Below, piece by piece: positions 46,846 through 56,810 of a stretch of DNA of 64,000 nt. Location of the stretch: assembly GCF_004341885.1 (NCBI RefSeq), contig NZ_SLVX01000011.1:1-64000 (forward strand), written 5' to 3'. The notes beneath the pieces are model-generated. The model did no database searches and was not told where the DNA came from. It worked only from the letters and a program-made list of their open reading frames with translations. The translations under genes were made by a program, and so were the position numbers. How positions within the stretch are numbered: position 1 is the first letter of the stretch; every line of letters begins with the position of its first letter. The stretch comes from Shinella granuli (GTDB lineage: Bacteria; Pseudomonadota; Alphaproteobacteria; Rhizobiales; Rhizobiaceae).

Positions 46846-48066
46846 TTAGAGCTCCATGCCGAGGATTTTGCCGACGGTGAAGATATCCTTGTCGCCGCGG
46901 CCGGAGAGGTTCATCAGGATGATCTGGTCCTTGCCCATCTTGGGCGCCCGCTTGATCACCTCGGCGATGGCGTGGCTCGGCTCCAGCGCCGGGATGATGC
47001 CCTCAAGTCGCGTGAGAAGCTGGAAGGCTTCCAGCGCCTCCTCGTCCATGATCGGCACATATTCGGCGCGGCCGATCTGGTGCAGCCAGGCATGCTCCGG
47101 GCCAATGCCAGGATAGTCGAGGCCGGCGGAGATCGAATGGCCTTCCTTGATCTGGCCGTCGGCATCCTGCAGCAGATAGGTGCGGTTGCCGTGCAGCACG
47201 CCCGGCGAGCCGGCGGTGAGCGAGGCACAGTGCTCGTCGCCGTCGAGCCCCTTGCCGCCCGCCTCGACGCCGACGATCCGGACGTTCTTGTCATCGAGGA
47301 AGGGATGGAAGATGCCGATGGCATTGGAGCCGCCGCCGACGGCCGCGACCACCATGTCCGGCAGGCGGCCTTCGGCTTCCAGCATCTGCTCGCGGGCTTC
47401 CGTGCCGATCACGGCCTGGAAGTCGCGCACCAGTTCCGGATAGGGATGCGGACCGGCGGCGGTGCCGATCAGGTAATAGGTGTCCTCGACATTGGTGACC
47501 CAGTCGCGCAGCGCCTCGTTCATGGCGTCCTTCAGCGTGCCATGGCCGGCGGTGACCGGGCGAACCTCGGCACCGAGCAGCTTCATGCGGAAGACGTTGG
47601 GCGCCTGGCGCTCGACATCCGTCGCGCCCATGTAGACGACGCAGGGAAACCCGAAGCGCGCGGCGACGGTGGCCGAGGCCACGCCATGCTGGCCAGCGCC
47701 GGTTTCCGCGATGATGCGCGTCTTGCCCATGCGCTTGGCGAGAAGGATCTGGCCGATGCAGTTGTTGATCTTGTGCGAGCCGGTGTGGTTCAGTTCCTCG
47801 CGCTTGAAATAGATCTTCGCGCCGCCGAGATGCTGCGTCAGGCGCTCGGCATAATAGAGCGGGCTCGGGCGGCCGATATAATGCGCGCCGAGATGCTTCA
47901 GCTCTGCCTGGAAGGCCGGATCGGTCTTGGCCTTGTTCCACTCATCCTGAAGATCGAGGATCAGCGGCATCAGGGTTTCGGCGACGAAACGACCGCCGAA
48001 AATGCCGAAACGGCCGTCCTCGTCCGGACCCTCGCGGTACGAATTCAGGTTGGGTGACTGGTTCAC
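46846..48066 (-). CDS. trpB: Tryptophan synthase beta chain
   Basis: A 406-residue PLP enzyme that joins indole and serine. The PLP-binding Lys is in [10 protein letters not shown], the phosphate cradle in VGGGSNAIG, and [13 protein letters not shown] near the N-terminus is typical. Start is GTG 48066, overlapping the trpF stop by 4 bp (GTGA). The order trpF-trpB-trpA is standard. Confidence 0.98.
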   Translation of the reverse strand: MNQSPNLNSYREGPDEDGRFGIFGGRFVAETLMPLILDLQDEWNKAKTDPAFQAELKHLGAHYIGRPSPLYYAERLTQHLGGAKIYFKREELNHTGSHKINNCIGQILLAKRMGKTRIIAETGAGQHGVASATVAARFGFPCVVYMGATDVERQAPNVFRMKLLGAEVRPVTAGHGTLKDAMNEALRDWVTNVEDTYYLIGTAAGPHPYPELVRDFQAVIGTEAREQMLEAEGRLPDMVVAAVGGGSNAIGIFHPFLDDKNVRIVGVEAGGKGLDGDEHCASLTAGSPGVLHGNRTYLLQDADGQIKEGHSISAGLDYPGIGPEHAWLHQIGRAEYVPIMDEEALEAFQLLTRLEGIIPALEPSHAIAEVIKRAPKMGKDQIILMNLSGRGDKDIFTVGKILGMEL

Positions 48067-48746
48067 TTGCCTCTCCCTGCGGCGGTCTGGCGTTCCGCTT
48101 CCCGTGCCGCTTCAAAAAATGCGTCCATCAGGCCGAGGTCCTTGACGCCCGGGGCGCTCTCGACCCCGGAACTGGCGTCGATGCCCGGCGCGCCGGTCAG
48201 CCTTACGGCCTCGGCGAGGTTATCCTTGTTCAACCCACCGGAAAGCATGTAATCGACGCTTCCGTCAAGCAAATGCATGAGCGTCCAGTCGAAGGAGACG
48301 CCGTTGCCGCCCGGAAGCTCGGAGCCCGCCGGGGGCTTGGCATCGAAGAGGAACCGGTCGGCGATGCCGATATAGGGATCGATCTTCTTCAGATCGTCCG
48401 CCTCGCGCACCGAAAAGGCCTTCATGACGGGCAGGCCGTAAACGGCCTTGACGTTCAAAACGCGCTCCGGGCTTTCGCTGCCGTGCAACTGAAGGATATC
48501 GGGCGAGAGCTGGTCGACGATCTCGTCGAGGTCGTCATTGTCGGCATTGACAGTGACGGCGACGATCTTCACCCGGCCGCGCACCCGATCCGCGAGGCGT
48601 CCGGCGTCGGACGGCTCGATGTCGCGCGGGCTCTTGGGAAAGAAGATGAAGCCGATATGGGTGGCGCCGAGCGCCACGGCCCTGTCGACGGCCTCTTCGG
48701 TCTTCAGCCCGCAGATTTTGATGTCGAGTGGCGTTTCACGTTTCAT
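48063..48746 (-). CDS. trpF: Phosphoribosylanthranilate isomerase
   Basis: A 227-residue barrel isomerase for the third committed step of tryptophan synthesis. The catalytic Cys is in [12 protein letters not shown], the Asp in FLFDAKPP, and the phosphate loop in [12 protein letters not shown]. It heads the trpFBA-accD-folC operon. I chose the ATG at 48746; a GTG at 48764 is an alternative with no better ribosome-binding site. Confidence 0.95.
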   Translation of the reverse strand: MKRETPLDIKICGLKTEEAVDRAVALGATHIGFIFFPKSPRDIEPSDAGRLADRVRGRVKIVAVTVNADNDDLDEIVDQLSPDILQLHGSESPERVLNVKAVYGLPVMKAFSVREADDLKKIDPYIGIADRFLFDAKPPAGSELPGGNGVSFDWTLMHLLDGSVDYMLSGGLNKDNLAEAVRLTGAPGIDASSGVESAPGVKDLGLMDAFFEAAREAERQTAAGRGK

Positions 48747-48876
48747 GGGCGCAGGGAGTCGCACGAATCACCGGAAGAGTCGAGCCGAAAGACGGCACCT
48801 GAGCCTCGGGAAGCGCCACCCTTGCGCCCGCTTCGAACGGGCCCATATGGAAGGGGACTTTAGTTTGGAGATCCCC

Positions 48877-49074
48877 ATGCGGCTCATCATCGCCATCCTT
48901 CTGCCCTTCCTCGTCTTCTTCACCATCGGACGGCCGATTGCCGGCATCATCTGCCTCATCCTGCAGATCACGCTGATCGGCTGGCTGCCGGCCGCCATCT
49001 GGGCGGTCTATGCGCTGGGACAGTACAATACGGACAAGAAGATCCGCGAGGCGCTCGCCGATCGCGGCCGCTGA
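48877..49074 (+). CDS. YqaE/Pmp3 family small membrane protein
   Basis: A 65-residue peptide with two transmembrane helices (about 3-20 and 26-47) and a short basic C-terminal tail. The LLPFLVFFTIG...GWLPAAIWAVYAL pattern matches the YqaE/Pmp3 fold (LPPLGVFL...GxIHAxY). Pmp3 relatives affect membrane potential and salt stress, and the bacterial role is unclear. The open frame extends upstream. The ATG at 48877 is chosen because GGAG lies 6 bp before it and the hydrophobic domain starts there. It is convergent with the next gene, 2 bp apart. Confidence 0.85.
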   Translation: MRLIIAILLPFLVFFTIGRPIAGIICLILQITLIGWLPAAIWAVYALGQYNTDKKIREALADRGR

Positions 49075-49076
49075 AT

Positions 49077-49850
49077 TCAGCCGAAATCGACGGCGTGCAG
49101 CAGGCTGCCATTGCGCTTCAGCCAGCGCTTGGCATCCTCGGTCGTCGGGCAGAGCTGCTCGCACAGCGCCCAGAAGGCCGGGCTGTGGTTCATTTCCTTC
49201 AGATGCGCCACCTCATGGGCGGCGAGATAATCGATCACGCCGGGCGGCGCCATGGCGATGCGCCAGGAGAAGCTGAGCGCGCCGTCCGCCGAGCAGGAAC
49301 CCCAGCGGCTGCGGGTATCGCGCAGCGTCAGCGACTTCACGCGCTTGCCGATGCGGCCGGCATGCACGGCGACGAGCCGTTCCAGCTCCAGCCGGGCCTC
49401 CTTCTTCAGGAAATCGCAGATGCGGCGGGGAATGCTCTCCTCCATGCCGCCGACGCGCAGCACCGCCTCGTCGTCGATGACCAGGGCCTCCGTCAGGCCG
49501 CGCAGCCGGCCGGTCGCCTCGATGCGATGGGAGACGCCGCGGATCATCACATAGCCGCCGTCCATGAGCTCGTTCGTCGTGCGGAACCTGGCGAGCTTCG
49601 TCATCAGCCAGCCCTGGTGGCGATCGAGGAAGTCGCGGATCTCGCGCTCGGCAATGCCGCTCGGCACCGTCATGCGCAGCGCCCGCCCGCCCGGCTCGAT
49701 GCGCAGGGTGAGCCGCGTCGCGCGAAAATCCCGCCTTATGGTGAGCGGCAGGCGCTTGCCGTTGACGTCCATTTCCCGCCGCTCCGGCGGAGGCGGCGTC
49801 TTCAGGGCCTTTCTGGGCTTGCGAAGCGAGGGGAACATGCTGCCTTTCAT
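49077..49850 (-). CDS. YgjP-like (M48/DUF45) zinc metallopeptidase
   Basis: A 257-residue protein with the gluzincin motif HEVAH (in YLAAHEVAHLKEMNHSPAFW), preceded by the family block RWGSCSADGALSFSWRI. YgjP-type proteins are soluble and of uncertain role. Some occur next to restriction systems, but none is here. The start could be ATG 49850 or ATG 49838 (AAAGG 4 bp upstream); the frame continues upstream into the terminator and repeat region, so longer starts are rejected. Confidence 0.87.
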   Translation of the reverse strand: MKGSMFPSLRKPRKALKTPPPPERREMDVNGKRLPLTIRRDFRATRLTLRIEPGGRALRMTVPSGIAEREIRDFLDRHQGWLMTKLARFRTTNELMDGGYVMIRGVSHRIEATGRLRGLTEALVIDDEAVLRVGGMEESIPRRICDFLKKEARLELERLVAVHAGRIGKRVKSLTLRDTRSRWGSCSADGALSFSWRIAMAPPGVIDYLAAHEVAHLKEMNHSPAFWALCEQLCPTTEDAKRWLKRNGSLLHAVDFG

Positions 49851-49883
49851 AGCCGATTCGGCCGAAACTGAAACGCCCCGACG

Positions 49884-49908
49884 AAAAACCGGCGCTCGAG
49901 GCGCCGGT
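49884..49908 (-). terminator. Hairpin with T-tract upstream of the YgjP-like gene (minus strand)
   Basis: ACCGGCGC (49888-49895) pairs with GCGCCGGT (49901-49908). On the minus strand it is followed by TTTTT. It could terminate transcription from the DUF2852 gene before it reaches the metallopeptidase gene. Confidence 0.7.
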
Positions 49909-49936
49909 CTTTCCAGGGTCGCGATCCCTTTTCCTC

Positions 49937-50009
49937 CCTCATCCTCGGGCTCGCCTCGAGGATCCACCACCCGGCGGCATGGATGGTCGGGTCAAGCCCG
50001 ACCATGACG
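49937..50009. repeat. TCAAG-loop palindromic repeat, copy 2, with a degenerate neighbour
   Basis: ATGGTCGGG (49983-49991), TCAAG, CCCGACCAT (49997-50005), with the same GG and GACGG flanks as at 6824-6846. Just left, CATCCTCGGGC...CTCGAGGATCC (about 49939-49963) is an imperfect palindrome like the core of the 62842 element. The arrangement is mosaic. Confidence 0.75.
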
Positions 50010-50056
50010 GAGGGTGTGGGAGGCGGAATGCCCTATCTCCACGCGGTATCGTCCGT

Positions 50057-50491
50057 TCAGGTCGCCGGGAAGCCCGGGACGTCGCCCTGGCCCTTGGCGC
50101 GGCGTTCGCGCATGAAGCGGTCGAATTCCTCCTGGTCCTTGGCGCGGCGAAGCTCGCGGACATAGGAGTCGAATTCCTCGCGCATCTCGTCGAGCTTGCG
50201 GCGTTCCTCGTCGAGACGGGAGAGTTCGGCATCACGCCAGTCGTCGAAGGCGACGTTGCCGGTGGCGCTGCGGAAGGCGGAACCGCCGCGGCGGCCGAAC
50301 TTGCCGCGGCAGGAGGCGAACATGCCGTCGACGGTATCGTTGGCGTCTTTCTTGAAGGATTTCAGACGGTCGCCGAAGATGATGTAGGCAAGCATGGCAA
50401 GGCCGAGCGGCCAGAACACCACGAAGCCGAGCACCATCAGGGCGATGGTCGCAGGCGTCCAGTCCGGACGAATAAGCGCTGACTGGTTCAT
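50057..50491 (-). CDS. DUF2852 family membrane protein
   Basis: A 144-residue protein. One transmembrane segment (about residues 16-38, ALMVLGFVVFWPLGLAMLAYI) is followed by a charged region predicted to be helical or coiled (DAELSRLDEERRKLDEMREEFDSYVRELRRAKDQEEFDRFMRERR). I assign it to DUF2852 by recollection of rhizobial homologues; the function is unknown. GAGGA lies about 9 bp before the ATG at 50491. The 128-bp gap to phaZ has no gene. Confidence 0.83.
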   Translation of the reverse strand: MNQSALIRPDWTPATIALMVLGFVVFWPLGLAMLAYIIFGDRLKSFKKDANDTVDGMFASCRGKFGRRGGSAFRSATGNVAFDDWRDAELSRLDEERRKLDEMREEFDSYVRELRRAKDQEEFDRFMRERRAKGQGDVPGFPAT

Positions 50492-50619
50492 GTGCAATCT
50501 TCCTCACGATCGGCGGAAACCACCCTGGTTTCCGGTGAATCCGATGTGGGCAGAGCACGGATCGCGTTCAAGACAATGCCCCGACAATTCGGGCAAGTGC
50601 CTGAAAGCGGACCAAAAAA

Positions 50620-51912
50620 TCAGGCGCCAGCGCCAGCCTTGCCGCCCTTGATGACGCGCGGCGTCACGGGCTTTGCCTTTTCGCCGCGGCCATGCTCGGC
50701 GATGAAGGACAGGATGCGCGGGGCAATCTCCCGGCGGAAGCGAGAGCCGTTGAAGACGCCGTAATGGCCGACATCCGGCTGCATGTAGTGCATGCGCATG
50801 TGGTCGGGGATGTTGGTGCAGATCGTCTGCGCCGCCTTCGTCTGGCCGACGCCGGATATGTCGTCGTTCTCGCCCTCGACGGTGAGCAGCGCCACCTTGC
50901 GGATCGCCGTCGTATCGACCGGGCGCGAGCGGTGCATCATCTCGCCCTTCGGCAGCGCGTGCTTCATAAACACGGTCTCGACCGTCTGGAGATAGAATTC
51001 GGCGGTGAGATCCATGACGGCGAGATATTCGTCATAGAAGTCGCGGTGCTTTTCGGCCGCATCGCCGTCGTTCTTGACGAGATGGGCGAAGAACTCCTTG
51101 TGGGCGATGACATGGCGGTCGAGATTCATCGACATGAAGCCCGACAGTTGCAGGAAGCCCGGATAGACCATGCGCATGAAACCGGGCTGCGGCCACGGCA
51201 CGGGCATGATGACATTGTCGCGGAACCATTCGATCGGCTTTTCTTCCGCCAGCTTGTTGACCGCGGTCGGGTTGATGCGCGTGTCGATCGGCCCGCCCAT
51301 CAGCGTCATGGTGGAGGGCGACAGCGGGTCGTTGTCGGCTTCCATGACCGCAACGGCGGCCAGCACCGGCACCGCCGGCTGGCAGACGGCGATGACATGG
51401 GTATCCGGCCCCAGCGCGTGCAGCATCTGGATGACGTAGTCGATATAGTCGTCGAGATCGAAGCCGCCGTCCGACAGCGGCACCATGCGCGCGTCCACCC
51501 AGTCGGTGATGTGGACCTCCGCATGCGGCAGCAGCGCCTCGACCGTGCCGCGCAGCAGCGTCGCATAGTGACCGGACATCGGCGCGACGATCAGGACCTT
51601 CGGGTCCTTGCGGTGGCCGGCCGGCAGACAGCGCTCGAAATGGACGAGATTGCAGAAGGGGCGCTGCCAGACGACCCTTTCATGCACGGAAACGCTCTGG
51701 CCGTCGATGAGGGCGGTCGGAAGGTCGAAATCGGGCTTGCCGTAGCGCCGGGTGCTGCGCTCCAGCACTTCGAAACCGGCGGCCATGGTGCGGCCGAAAT
51801 AGGTGTGGGTGAGCGGATTGAGCGGGTTGCGGAAGGCGAGACGCATCTGGTCCGCCACGGCGCGCCAGGGTGCCATAACCGCATGGTTGAGTTCGTAGAG
51901 CTGATAATACAT
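50620..51912 (-). CDS. phaZ: Intracellular polyhydroxyalkanoate (PHB) depolymerase
   Basis: A 430-residue alpha/beta-hydrolase of the PhaZ1 intracellular type. The nucleophile appears as Cys in HVIAVCQPAVPVLAA, a cysteine lipase-box typical of this group. A PVHITDW-like (VHITDWVDAR) strand, and the C-terminal His in PDVGHYGVFNGSRFR, complete the likely triad. It degrades stored poly-3-hydroxybutyrate during carbon starvation or symbiosis. Monocistronic. The 178 bp before the ATG hold no gene. Confidence 0.94.
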   Translation of the reverse strand: MYYQLYELNHAVMAPWRAVADQMRLAFRNPLNPLTHTYFGRTMAAGFEVLERSTRRYGKPDFDLPTALIDGQSVSVHERVVWQRPFCNLVHFERCLPAGHRKDPKVLIVAPMSGHYATLLRGTVEALLPHAEVHITDWVDARMVPLSDGGFDLDDYIDYVIQMLHALGPDTHVIAVCQPAVPVLAAVAVMEADNDPLSPSTMTLMGGPIDTRINPTAVNKLAEEKPIEWFRDNVIMPVPWPQPGFMRMVYPGFLQLSGFMSMNLDRHVIAHKEFFAHLVKNDGDAAEKHRDFYDEYLAVMDLTAEFYLQTVETVFMKHALPKGEMMHRSRPVDTTAIRKVALLTVEGENDDISGVGQTKAAQTICTNIPDHMRMHYMQPDVGHYGVFNGSRFRREIAPRILSFIAEHGRGEKAKPVTPRVIKGGKAGAGA

Positions 51913-52090
51913 CGGACGCGATACCCCATTCTGGGTGCCGGGCTCAGAGCCCTCTGCACCGTGTCACCCCGGTTTCCGCAGATGCGAAAAGACTAACATG
52001 TTTTCGCTGCGTGGCAACACGCCGCATGGACATCCTAAACCTGTGAACCTTTCGCGGGCATGAACGGATTTAAGGCTTTTCATCGCGTTT

Positions 52091-53110
52091 TCAGCTTTCA
52101 GGCGATATGCGCACGACGGCCTTGATGAGACCCGATTTTTCGGTCGCCCAGCGGGCAAGGTCGACCGGGACATTTTCGAGCGTGGTGCGATGGGTCACCA
52201 GCGCCTCCACGGGCACGCGGCCGGCGCGGATGTTCGCCATCACATGCTCGAAATCGGCGCGTGTGGCATTGCGGCTGCCGATCAGCATCATCTCGCGCTT
52301 GTGGAACTCGGGATCGGAAAAGCGGATGTCCTCCTTCACCACGGATACGAGCACCAGCGTGCCGCCATGAGCGACATGGTGGAAGGCCGCCTCGATGGAC
52401 TGCGCATAACCCGTCGCGTCGAAGACGGCGTCGAAGCCTTCGCCGGTGGCCGCCAGCACCGCTTCGGCTGCACCGGGGCCGGCAAGGATGCCCTTTGCCA
52501 GGCCGAAGCGCTCCGCCGCCATGGTGAGCCGCTCGGCGGAGGTGTCCATCAGGGTGACGTCATGGCCGGCGATGCGCGAGAAGAGCGCCGTGCCGAGGCC
52601 GATCGGGCCGGCGCCGATGACCAGGGCGCGCGAACCGACCGGGGCCAGAGACCGGCGCACCGCATGGGCGCCGATCGCCAGGAACTCCACCGTCGCCGCC
52701 GCCTCCAGCGACAGGCCGTCGGCCGGATAGAGATTGTCCGCCGGCAGCAGGATCTCCTCGCAGAAGGCGCCGTCCGTGTGCACGCCGAGCACGCGGATCG
52801 CCGTGCAGCAGTTCGGCTTGCCCTGCCGGCAGGCGACGCAGGTGCCGCAGGAGAGATAGGGATTCACGACCACAGGCGCGCCGGCGGCAAGCGGGCTCGT
52901 GCCGGGATCGAGGACGGTCGCCGAAACCTCGTGGCCCATCACCCGGGGATATTCGAGGAACGGGTGCTTGCCCTCGAAGATATGGTAATCGGTGCCGCAG
53001 ATGCCGACATGGCTGACGGCGACGCGCACCCAACCCTCCGGCAGGCCGGCCGGGTTCTCGCGCTCGACCGCTTCGAGACGGCCGGGTTCCAGGCAGACGA
53101 CGGCTTTCAT
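52091..53110 (-). CDS. Zinc-dependent alcohol dehydrogenase of the sugar cluster
   Basis: A 339-residue medium-chain dehydrogenase. The catalytic zinc site is CGTDYH...GHEV, the structural zinc site is the four-Cys CGTCVACRQGKPNCC segment, and the NAD(P) fold is ALVIGAGPIGLG. It resembles L-threonine/sorbitol and sugar-acid dehydrogenases such as L-galactonate-5-dehydrogenase. In this cluster it could oxidise a sugar, a sugar acid or a 2-keto-3-deoxy acid. It is the last gene of the ABC transporter operon, one base after the permease gene. The ATG at 53110 is chosen over an upstream start within the permease gene. Confidence 0.88.
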   Translation of the reverse strand: MKAVVCLEPGRLEAVERENPAGLPEGWVRVAVSHVGICGTDYHIFEGKHPFLEYPRVMGHEVSATVLDPGTSPLAAGAPVVVNPYLSCGTCVACRQGKPNCCTAIRVLGVHTDGAFCEEILLPADNLYPADGLSLEAAATVEFLAIGAHAVRRSLAPVGSRALVIGAGPIGLGTALFSRIAGHDVTLMDTSAERLTMAAERFGLAKGILAGPGAAEAVLAATGEGFDAVFDATGYAQSIEAAFHHVAHGGTLVLVSVVKEDIRFSDPEFHKREMMLIGSRNATRADFEHVMANIRAGRVPVEALVTHRTTLENVPVDLARWATEKSGLIKAVVRISPES

Positions 53111-53111
53111 C

Positions 53112-54086
53112 TCAACGGCTTCCGCGGCGGCGCAACTGATCAAAATAGACGATGACGATGATCAGGAGGCCGGTGATGATGCGCTGCCAGAAGGAATTGA
53201 GGTTGAGGAGGTTCGCGCCGTTGTTGATGGTCGCGAGGATGAAGGCGCCGAGCAGCGGGCCGTGCACCGAGCCGACCGCGCCGAAAAGGCTGGTGCCGCC
53301 GATGACGGAGGAGGCGATGGCCTGCAGCTCCCAGCCCTCCGCCTGCGTGGCATTGCCGATGCCGATGCGCGAGGCGAGCAAGAGGCCGACGAAGGCGGCG
53401 CAGGTGGCCGACAGGATATAGGCGAGATAGATGGTGCGGTCGACATTGACGCCGGAAAGCCGCGCCGCCTCCTTGTTCGAGCCGACCGCGAAGAGATAGC
53501 GCCCCCAGCGCGAGAGATGCAGGAAGACGAAGGCGGGGATGGCCACCAGGATGACCATCCAGAACAGGCTCGGCACGCCGAGGAAATCGGCGCGGGAGAA
53601 GTTCGTGAAGCCTTCGTGGCTGATCGAGATCGTCGAACCGTTGGTGATGAGCAGGCCGATGCCGCGCAGCGAGGTCAGCGTCGCCAGCGTGATGATGAAG
53701 GGCGGCAGGCCCATGCGCACGATGCCGAAGCCGTGAAAGGCACCGATGGCGACGCCGATCAGCAGCGTCAGGATGATCGACAGCCAGAGCGGCACGCCGG
53801 CCTGCAGCAGCCAGGCGACGATGACGCTGGTGAAGCCGACGATGGCCCCGACGGAGAGGTCGATGCCGGCCGTGATGATGACGAAGGTCTGGCCGACCGC
53901 CAGGATCGCCGTCATCGCCCCCTGGCGCAGGAGGTTGCTGATGTTGTTCGGCGTCCAGAAGGCATTGGTGGACAGGCCGAGCAGCAGCCAGAGGAACAGC
54001 AGCAACCCGAGCAGTGTCAGGCCGAGCAGGATGTTCGTGCCCTTCTTGGGTGCCGGTGCGCTTTCCGTCGTCGTGTCCACGCTCAT
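53112..54086 (-). CDS. Ribose-type sugar ABC transporter permease
   Basis: A 324-residue inner-membrane permease of the RbsC/AraH family with about nine hydrophobic segments. It carries the family blocks AVGQTFVIITAGIDLSVGAIVG, GxxPFIxTL (GLPPFIITLATL) and AVGSNKEAARLSGVNV. It would form the channel with the ATPase encoded 28 bp upstream. The substrate is a sugar, probably the one processed by the neighbouring mutarotase and aldo/keto reductase. Confidence 0.93.
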   Translation of the reverse strand: MSVDTTTESAPAPKKGTNILLGLTLLGLLLFLWLLLGLSTNAFWTPNNISNLLRQGAMTAILAVGQTFVIITAGIDLSVGAIVGFTSVIVAWLLQAGVPLWLSIILTLLIGVAIGAFHGFGIVRMGLPPFIITLATLTSLRGIGLLITNGSTISISHEGFTNFSRADFLGVPSLFWMVILVAIPAFVFLHLSRWGRYLFAVGSNKEAARLSGVNVDRTIYLAYILSATCAAFVGLLLASRIGIGNATQAEGWELQAIASSVIGGTSLFGAVGSVHGPLLGAFILATINNGANLLNLNSFWQRIITGLLIIVIVYFDQLRRRGSR

Positions 54087-54114
54087 GTTCTTCTCCCTTT
54101 TTTCGCGCGGCGGT

Positions 54115-55668
54115 TCAGATGCCGATGGCCTGGGTCAGGACGTCCTCATGGGTGGCCGCCCGGTGGTCGTGGCTGGCGACGAGCCGGCCGCCGCGGAAGA
54201 CGTGCAGCCGGTCGGCCAGTTCATAGACTTCCGGCAGATAGGACGAGATGAGGATGATGCCGGCGCCCTGCTTCAGGAGTTCGCCGAACAGGCGGTAGAT
54301 CTCCGCCTTGGTGCCGACGTCGACGCCGACGGTCGGCTCGTCGAAGATGAACAGCCGCGCGCCGTGGCTCAGCCACTTGCCGATGACGATCTTCTGCTGG
54401 TTGCCGCCGGACATGGCAGAGGCGAGCACGCGGCGCGACGGCGTCTTGATGCGCAGGTCGCGGATCTGCCGGTCGGCGTTGGCGGCCTCGTCGCCGCGGC
54501 GGATCGTCAGGCCGGAGCTCAGCCTCCTGAAGATCGGCAGGTTAATGTTGAGGCCGATCGGCAGGTTGAGGCAGAGCCCCTGGTCGCGGCGGCTTTCCGG
54601 GGCAAGCGCGATGCCGAGCTCCATCGCCTGGCGCTCGTTGCGGATCTCGACCTTCGCGCCGTCCCAGAAGATCTCGCCGGCCGAGACCGGCTGGCGGCCG
54701 TAGAGGCCGAGGGCGAACTCGCTGCGGCCGGCGCCTATCAGGCCGTAGAGGCCGACGATCTCGCCGGCGCGCACCGAAAGCGACACATCGCTGAAACCCG
54801 GGCCGGACAGGCCGCGCGTCTCGACGATGACCTTGCCGACCGGCACCTTCTCCTTGTGGTAGATCTGCTCGATCGAACGGTTGATCATCAGCGCGATCAG
54901 CTCGTTCTCGTTGGTCTCGCTTATCAGGCGCGTGCCGACATGGGTGCCGTCACGCAGCACCGAGACGCGGTCCGCCAGCTCGAAGACCTCCTCCATGCGG
55001 TGGCTGATATAGACGATCGTCACGCCCTGGTCGCGCAGCCGGCGAATGAGCCGGAAGAGCTGGGCCGATTCCTGGCGCGTCAGATAGGCGGTCGGCTCGT
55101 CGAAGATGAGGAAGCGGATGCCGCGCATGGCGGCCCGGGCGGTCGCGACGAGCTGCTGCTGGCCGATGGTGAGGCTGCCGAGAAGGGCGGCGGCCGGAAG
55201 CTGGAAGCCGAGATCGTCGAGCACCGCCTGGGCCGCGCGCTCCATCGCGCCCTTGCGCATCAGGCCGTAGCGGTTCATCTCGTCGCCGAGGAACATGTTC
55301 GCCGCCACCGAAAGATGCGGGCAGAGCACGACCTCCTGGTGCACGGCATTGATGCCGCGGGAAATCGCCTCGTTCGGGGTCGCGAGCTGGACGGGCTTGC
55401 CGCACCAGAGCACCTCGCCGGCCGTGCGGCGGATGACGCCGGTCAGAAGCTTGATGAGGGTGGATTTGCCGGCGCCGTTCTCGCCGACGATGGCGTGGAT
55501 CTCACCGGCAAGGAACGTGATCGTCGCCGGCTTCAGCGCTTCCACGAGGCCGTATTTCTTCTGCAGTCCACGCAATTCGAGGATGGGCGCGCCGCGCGGC
55601 ACCGCTTCGGATTCGGTGAGCTTCGCCTCGTCTTCATGCCGATGGCTGAGCTCTTCCAGGCTGCTCAT
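54115..55668 (-). CDS. Ribose-type sugar ABC transporter ATP-binding protein
   Basis: A 517-residue tandem ABC ATPase of the RbsA/MglA type. The first domain has Walker A GENGAGKST, the LTIGQQQLV region in place of a canonical signature, and FDEPTAYLT. The second has a degenerate P-loop (GLIGAGRSE), the signature MSGGNQQKIV, and FDEPTVGVDVG, as usual for this family. The ATG at 55668 follows GGAGGAG by 6 bp. Confidence 0.94.
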   Translation of the reverse strand: MSSLEELSHRHEDEAKLTESEAVPRGAPILELRGLQKKYGLVEALKPATITFLAGEIHAIVGENGAGKSTLIKLLTGVIRRTAGEVLWCGKPVQLATPNEAISRGINAVHQEVVLCPHLSVAANMFLGDEMNRYGLMRKGAMERAAQAVLDDLGFQLPAAALLGSLTIGQQQLVATARAAMRGIRFLIFDEPTAYLTRQESAQLFRLIRRLRDQGVTIVYISHRMEEVFELADRVSVLRDGTHVGTRLISETNENELIALMINRSIEQIYHKEKVPVGKVIVETRGLSGPGFSDVSLSVRAGEIVGLYGLIGAGRSEFALGLYGRQPVSAGEIFWDGAKVEIRNERQAMELGIALAPESRRDQGLCLNLPIGLNINLPIFRRLSSGLTIRRGDEAANADRQIRDLRIKTPSRRVLASAMSGGNQQKIVIGKWLSHGARLFIFDEPTVGVDVGTKAEIYRLFGELLKQGAGIILISSYLPEVYELADRLHVFRGGRLVASHDHRAATHEDVLTQAIGI

Positions 55669-55755
55669 CGCTGTCTCCTCCTGACTGCGTGGAAAGCGTC
55701 CCGCCCGGATCATGCGGTCCGGGCGGGGGATCGTCAAACGCTTCGCGGGAAGCGA

Positions 55756-56742
55756 TCAGATCTTCGGGTTGAGCAGCGCGTCGATCTTCGGATCGGCCAT
55801 GTTCTCCTGGGTCACGAGGTTCGCGCCCGTGTCGACGAAGGTTTCGACCTTCTCGCCCTTGGAGACCGCGAGCGCCGTCTTCACGCCGTCATAGCCCATG
55901 CGGTAGGGATCCTGCACGACGAGGCCGGCCAGCACGCCTTCCTTGAGGAAGCCGACGGTCTTTTCGTCCGAATCGAAGCCGATGACCTTGATCTTGTCGC
56001 CGAGCTTGTTTTCCGCGATCGCCTGGCCGACGCCCTGCGCCATGATGAGGTTCGAGGCAAAGACGCCGACGAGGTTCGGATTGGCGGTGATGAGGTCGGT
56101 CATCATGTTGAGGCCGGTGGTGGCCTGGCCGTCCGCATACTTGTCCGCCACCACGGTCAGGCCCGGATATTTCGTCTTGACCTGGTCGAGGAAGCCCTCG
56201 CGGCGCTGGTCGAGCGAGCCGACGCCCGGCAGGCTGGTGATGATGGCGATCTCGCCCTCCTCCTTGCCCGTTGCGGCCTTGATCGCCGCGGCAAGGCCGT
56301 CCGCCGCGATGCGGCCGCCCTGGACGTTGTCCGTCGTCAGGAACGAGGTGAAGGCCTGGGAGTCAGCGCCCGAATCGATGCCGATGATCGGCACGGACTT
56401 GGCTGCCTCGTCGACCGGCTTGCCGAGCGCCTTGAATTCCGTCGGCGAGATGACGACGGCGGCCGGCCCGCCGGCCACGGCGTTTTCGAGGATGCTGATC
56501 TGGCCGTTGATGTCGGATTCCGACTGCGCGCCGAGTTCCGGCACGTTGACGCCGAGGTCCTTGCCGGCCGCGCGTGCCCCAGCGAGCACGATCTGCCAGT
56601 AGAAGGACGTCGTGTCCTTGACGATGATCGGGATGGTGACGTCCTGCGCGAAGGACGCAGCAGGGTTCATGGTGGCGAGGACTGCGGCACCCGCAAGCGC
56701 CGTGAAGGCGCGGCGAGACAGAAGCGATCTTACAATGCTCAT
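55756..56742 (-). CDS. Sugar ABC transporter periplasmic binding protein
   Basis: A 328-residue RbsB-type substrate-binding protein. The signal peptide (about 28 residues) contains SRRAFTALAGAAVLA, possibly a Tat-like RR motif, with cleavage near SFAQ. The mature part has two Rossmann-like lobes: TSFYWQIVLAGARAAGKDLG, IIGIDSGADSQAFTSFLTTDN, and IKVIGFDSDEKTVGFLKEG. AGGAG lies 7 bp before the ATG. It is the first gene of the transporter operon, preceded by a palindromic operator at 56811. The ligand is unknown; L-fucose or a related 6-deoxy sugar is suggested by context. Confidence 0.93.
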   Translation of the reverse strand: MSIVRSLLSRRAFTALAGAAVLATMNPAASFAQDVTIPIIVKDTTSFYWQIVLAGARAAGKDLGVNVPELGAQSESDINGQISILENAVAGGPAAVVISPTEFKALGKPVDEAAKSVPIIGIDSGADSQAFTSFLTTDNVQGGRIAADGLAAAIKAATGKEEGEIAIITSLPGVGSLDQRREGFLDQVKTKYPGLTVVADKYADGQATTGLNMMTDLITANPNLVGVFASNLIMAQGVGQAIAENKLGDKIKVIGFDSDEKTVGFLKEGVLAGLVVQDPYRMGYDGVKTALAVSKGEKVETFVDTGANLVTQENMADPKIDALLNPKI

Positions 56743-56810
56743 CAGGTTTCTCCTCTCAAATGCTTCCCGTTCCTGTTGGGATCGCGTCGCGGGAAGCGGA
56801 CAACTCGATC